Source of the DNA: JAJVID01 sp035714085
GTDB taxonomy: Bacteria > Acidobacteriota > Blastocatellia > RBC074
Reading direction: 5' to 3'
DNA: 64,000 nucleotides
Assembly (NCBI GenBank): GCA_035714085.1
Contig: DASTMP010000283.1
Coordinates: 1 to 64,000, forward strand
The notes below the pieces were generated by a model. That model had not been told where the DNA came from, did not search any database, and was given only the letters and a program-made list of their open reading frames with translations. Position 1 is the first letter of the stretch, and every line of letters begins with the position of its first letter. Positions 61,157 through 64,000 of this stretch are shown one piece after another. Made by a program: the position numbers and the translations under genes.

Positions 61157-61969
61157 ATGCGATTTAAACTGTTTATTCTAGCTTGCTTATGCGGCCTTCT
61201 GATGCCGCTCGCTGGTTCGGCGCAAAGGCAGGGTAATACCAGAGCGCGCGAATTGTTCGTCACCAAACAGGCTGACGGGCTTGAAGTAACGGTCAAATGT
61301 CTCGACAAGGGCGGCCAGTTTAACGTGGTTGATCCGAGCCGGGAGTTCAGAATGGGCGACCAGGTCCGCGTGGAGTTTCGGAGCAATTTCGACGGGCTGG
61401 TCTATTTCCTGAACATCACGCCGAATGGCGTTTTGAAAGTCATCCACAAAGACGCAATCCGCGCCAACGCTTTAAACGTGCTTCCGACCAGCCCCAATAC
61501 AATACAATTCGACAATGATCCGGGTGTTGAAGCGCTGAAGATCATTCTTGCCCGACAGCCGATAGATGAATTCGAGGCGGCGCTGAGAAAATCTGGAGGG
61601 ATGTTAGGCAAGACGGTCTCCGGAGTCGTGGATGAGCTCTCCCAAAACAATGGGCAGGCGCCAACGTCGAATAAGGCCTCGTCGAATGAAGTGGCGAAAA
61701 ACGGCAAATATAAGCCGAAAGTCTCGCTGATCTCCGAAGAAGTCGGCGTCGTGACTCCGATGCCTGGTCAGGAGTGTGGCGGGTTGGAGTTGTCTATGGG
61801 CGGAAAAAAGCTCAACTGCCGCGGGATGATCGTCGCCAAAGGCAATGAAAAGAAAGGTGAAGGCGCGGTTTTCGTTGCGGCTAACAACTCAGTAAAGAGC
61901 GGCGCCCTGCAATCCGGCGACGCGGCGGTGATTGAGCTACGCTTCAAACACGTCAAAGTTCCGGAGTGA
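61157..61969 (+). CDS. Secreted DUF4384-like protein (paralogue)
   Basis: 270 residues. The ATG at 61157 has a weak GGGAGA site. Signal peptide (MRFKLFILACLCGLLMPLAGSAQ). The domain parallels the previous protein: KQADGLEVTVKCLDKGG, DPSREFRMGDQVRVEFRSNFDGLVYFLNITPNGVLKVIHKD, then GVEALKIILARQPIDEFEAAL. The C-terminal part has GLELSMGGKKLNCRG and AVIELRFKHVK, again shared. So it is a tandem duplicate lacking the helix. Conserved Cys (VKC, QEC, LNC) may pair in the periplasm. Confidence 0.75.
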   Translation: MRFKLFILACLCGLLMPLAGSAQRQGNTRARELFVTKQADGLEVTVKCLDKGGQFNVVDPSREFRMGDQVRVEFRSNFDGLVYFLNITPNGVLKVIHKDAIRANALNVLPTSPNTIQFDNDPGVEALKIILARQPIDEFEAALRKSGGMLGKTVSGVVDELSQNNGQAPTSNKASSNEVAKNGKYKPKVSLISEEVGVVTPMPGQECGGLELSMGGKKLNCRGMIVAKGNEKKGEGAVFVAANNSVKSGALQSGDAAVIELRFKHVKVPE

Positions 61970-61985
61970 GTCGACAGCTTAATTC

Positions 61986-62122
61986 GGTTAGCAGATGCGT
62001 GAACGGGGCTTCGGCGCGAGTTGTTTACTCGCCCCTCTTTCCTGATTAGACTCTTGATCGAACAAGGCCGCAAACAGGGCGATTAAACAAATCGCCCCTT
62101 ATCGTACGCGCATCCGCTAACC
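61986..62122. repeat. Composite REP/MITE-like element
   Basis: Outer arms GGTTAGC.GATGCG (61986-62005) and their complement (62103-62122) enclose the hairpins GCGAG-TTGTTTA-CTCGC (62016-62032) and GGGCGATT-AAACA-AATCGCCC (62077-62097). The first inner part recurs at 31643-31684. No T-run. Confidence 0.75.
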
Positions 62123-62164
62123 GCCATAGGCAATTGGCACTCTTAAATGCGAAGGATAGAAGCT

Positions 62165-63391
62165 ATGTTCGCGTCTTCTTTCTTGGCCAGGCCGCGATTC
62201 ATCGCCTTGCTAGCAGTTCTGATTCTCTTTCTCTCCGTGGCTTCGCCCATATGGTCGAATGGATGGTCGAATGCCACGGCGGACGCGCTCTTCAGTCAGT
62301 CCGGGAAGTTCGCCAACAAACCGCAAGAGAAGGATGCGCCCCCGGAAAAAGGCCTGACGGCGGAGGCAAGGGCGATAGTCAGAAGCGCCGTGCCGGCAGT
62401 CGGGCTGGTGATGGTAAAAGTCGGCGACGAGAAGAATTTGTCTTATCGGGGCTCCGCCGTCGTGGTGCGCAGCGATGGGGTTGTCGTCACAAATCATCAC
62501 GTCATTTATGACAAAGACTCGAAGACGATTTACGAAGGCCTCTATCTCCGACTTCCCGGCGAAAAAGAGAGCGCAGCTTCGGAATCGATGTATCGGTTGG
62601 AGATAATTTCGGTGGACCGCCTGCGCGATCTGGCGCTCCTGCGAGTGATCGATGCCGATAGGAGAAAGTCCGATGGGATGAAGCTGAATCTTGCCAGTCT
62701 CGAATTGGGTGACGAAAAGAAGTTGGAATTGCTCGATGATGTGGTGGTGATCGGGTTCCCCGAAAAAGGCGGCTCGTCAGCCACGCTGAGCGTCGGCGTT
62801 GTGGAAGGAATTGATCTGAAAGGCGGCTGGATCAAAACCGACGCCAGGCTGCTGCACGGTAACAGCGGCGGCGCCGCCGTCAACAGCGAAGGCAAATTGA
62901 TCGGAATCGCTACCAAAGTGGTCGCCGATGAAACCGAAAGTAACGTCAGGTTGGGGATGATCGGCTATTTGCGCAGCGTCAGTCTGGTGCGCCAGATGAT
63001 GGGAAAGCTCTATGAGGCTGGGCGCGACAGAGAAAGGGCGGCCCCCCCGGCTCCGGCGGTCGCGAATTCGGCCAGACGCGAGACCTTACCCGCCGTCAAA
63101 GCGATGACCGTGCGCGGCGTCGTCAAGGATGCGCGCACAGGGAATCCCATCGCCGGAGCGCGTGTCGGGTTGTTGGTGGCCGGCGGCTATCTTAACGTCG
63201 CCAACATCATCACATGGGGAGGGACGAATGCGGAAGGGATGTTCGAGCTTGAAAAACCTGTCTTGCCTGGAACGTATACTTTGCGCGTCAAAGTCATCGG
63301 AGATTCCGCATACGCGCCATACAGCAGAGAAGTGGAGATCAAGCCCGGCGCCCGTCTAATAGTCGAGCTGAACCCGTCGCGTAAACAGTAA
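62165..63391 (+). CDS. Trypsin-like serine protease with C-terminal carboxypeptidase-regulatory-like domain
   Basis: 408 residues from ATG 62165 (AAGGA lies 7-8 bases upstream); ATG 62147 is in frame but lacks a site. Signal-anchor (FIALLAVLILFLSVASPIW). The protease (about 65-285) has His in TNHHVI, Asp in DRLRDLALLRV and Ser in HGNSGGA, a complete triad, with AVGLVMVKVGDEKNLSYRGSAVVVRSDGVVV. No PDZ domain follows. From about 305 a Pro/Ala linker leads to a beta-sandwich (TVRGVVKDARTGNPIAGARVGL, then FELEKPVLPGTYTLRVK). A periplasmic or surface protease. Confidence 0.88.
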   Translation: MFASSFLARPRFIALLAVLILFLSVASPIWSNGWSNATADALFSQSGKFANKPQEKDAPPEKGLTAEARAIVRSAVPAVGLVMVKVGDEKNLSYRGSAVVVRSDGVVVTNHHVIYDKDSKTIYEGLYLRLPGEKESAASESMYRLEIISVDRLRDLALLRVIDADRRKSDGMKLNLASLELGDEKKLELLDDVVVIGFPEKGGSSATLSVGVVEGIDLKGGWIKTDARLLHGNSGGAAVNSEGKLIGIATKVVADETESNVRLGMIGYLRSVSLVRQMMGKLYEAGRDRERAAPPAPAVANSARRETLPAVKAMTVRGVVKDARTGNPIAGARVGLLVAGGYLNVANIITWGGTNAEGMFELEKPVLPGTYTLRVKVIGDSAYAPYSREVEIKPGARLIVELNPSRKQ

Positions 63392-63436
63392 GCGACAGGT
63401 AGCGAGGGAAGGCCTACTTGGTTTATTTTTATCGCG

Positions 63437-64000
63437 ATGAGCAACGCGAGACTGATAGTTCAAGCCCCTGACAAATCGCCCACCGAGCACGAGGTCACCA
63501 ATTCCATTTCCGTTGGCAGCGCTGCGGACAATCAGGTCCGTTTAAGCGATCGGGGGGTCGCTCCTTACCACGCGATCATCGTCAGGGTGAAAGATTCTTA
63601 CCTGATCAGCGACATTGGCAATTCCGGCTCCTTCGTCAACGGAGCGCAGATTCAAACCAATCATCCGCTGCGCGACGGGGACCTCATTTCTATCGGCGAA
63701 GCGGCGCAAATCAGATTTCTAATGCCCGCGGAAGAGGTTCAATCCGCGGAGGTCGCGCCATCTCTGTCCTCGCCGAATGCCGGCGAATCAGCGGCGGCAA
63801 GCGGCGTATCCGAGGGGGCTTTGTCATCGGGAACCGCTGAATCCGCCCAACGGTCGCAGGCCGTAGGAGGGAACAGCTCCGAAACGTTTTCCTGGCTGCA
63901 CATCGCGCTGGCGTTCACGATCGGGCTATCAATGGTGGGCGTTGTGGCCCTGGGTTATTATTTGTTTCGCCCTGAAGGACCAAATGTGAACGGTAAGAAC
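63437..64000 (+). CDS. FHA-domain membrane protein (3' end beyond window)
   Basis: 188 codons present, frame open to the window end. The FHA domain (about 3-98) reads SVGSAADNQVRLSDRGVAPYHAIIV and SDIGNSGSFVNGAQIQ, with Gly/Ser/His-like positions (VAPYHA, SGSFVNG) for phosphothreonine binding. A Ser/Ala-rich linker follows, then one helix (WLHIALAFTIGLSMVGVVALGYYLF, about 154-178). The FHA partner suggests that the Ser/Thr kinase upstream phosphorylates a target it reads. The C-terminal domain is cut off. Confidence 0.85.
   Translation, partial: MSNARLIVQAPDKSPTEHEVTNSISVGSAADNQVRLSDRGVAPYHAIIVRVKDSYLISDIGNSGSFVNGAQIQTNHPLRDGDLISIGEAAQIRFLMPAEEVQSAEVAPSLSSPNAGESAAASGVSEGALSSGTAESAQRSQAVGGNSSETFSWLHIALAFTIGLSMVGVVALGYYLFRPEGPNVNGKN

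Overview
The window is GC-rich bacterial chromosome, most like a soil Acidobacteriota, possibly class Blastocatellia. I infer this from a PadR-controlled permease of the acidobacterial duplicated orphan permease (ADOP) type, a secreted protein of the acidobacterial 'IPFDFTVG' kind, many hybrid histidine kinases, and abundant secreted hydrolases. No rRNA, tRNA or CRISPR array was recognised. All calls rest on reading the sequence and recalled family knowledge; no database was searched.

Layout. 0-4 kb: 5' end of a P-type ATPase, a decayed type I restriction (HsdS) fragment, then an ARPP-1-like protein beside an ADP-ribosylglycohydrolase. 4-10 kb: a co-directional set of phosphoesterase, small basic protein, outer-membrane protein and M14 peptidase-like protein. 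9.9-13 kb: ADOP permease with its PadR repressor and a palindromic operator. 13-22 kb: leftward metabolic genes (PQQ-propeller membrane protein, PEP mutase/ICL-like enzyme, penicillin acylase, DUF1851 protein, quinone oxidoreductase, NAD-dependent reductase), interrupted by an IS200/RAYT-type transposase between REP-like repeats. 22-25 kb: BON protein, tiny Lys/His-rich secreted protein, and a stress-domain/DUF2156 fusion. 25-37 kb: three related hybrid histidine kinases around a CPA1 cation/proton antiporter fused to a rhodanese domain. 37.5-45 kb: a CzcCBA-type heavy-metal efflux operon with a Cys-cluster protein, ArsR regulator and ICMT-like methyltransferase. 45-47.5 kb: anion permease and Cys-type glutathione peroxidase. 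48-55 kb: four consecutive secreted alpha/beta hydrolases. 55-56.5 kb: TnpB element with a clear right-end hairpin. 56.6-64 kb: a Ser/Thr kinase fused to an FGE-sulfatase-like domain, three DUF4384-like secreted proteins, a trypsin-like protease and an FHA membrane protein.

The most striking observation is at 33389-33391. The rhodanese domain fused to the antiporter is interrupted by one in-frame UGA exactly where the catalytic cysteine should be. The next 50 codons continue the rhodanese fold in frame, and a short stem-loop of bacterial SECIS type lies just after the UGA. I read this as a selenocysteine-containing antiporter-rhodanese fusion. Second in interest is the right-end cluster, which looks like a phospho-signalling or protein-quality or conflict module at the cell envelope. 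Others are the ARPP-1/ARG pair, a kinase with a degenerate N-terminal receiver, and a 93-base duplication linking 7.2 kb and 56.7 kb.
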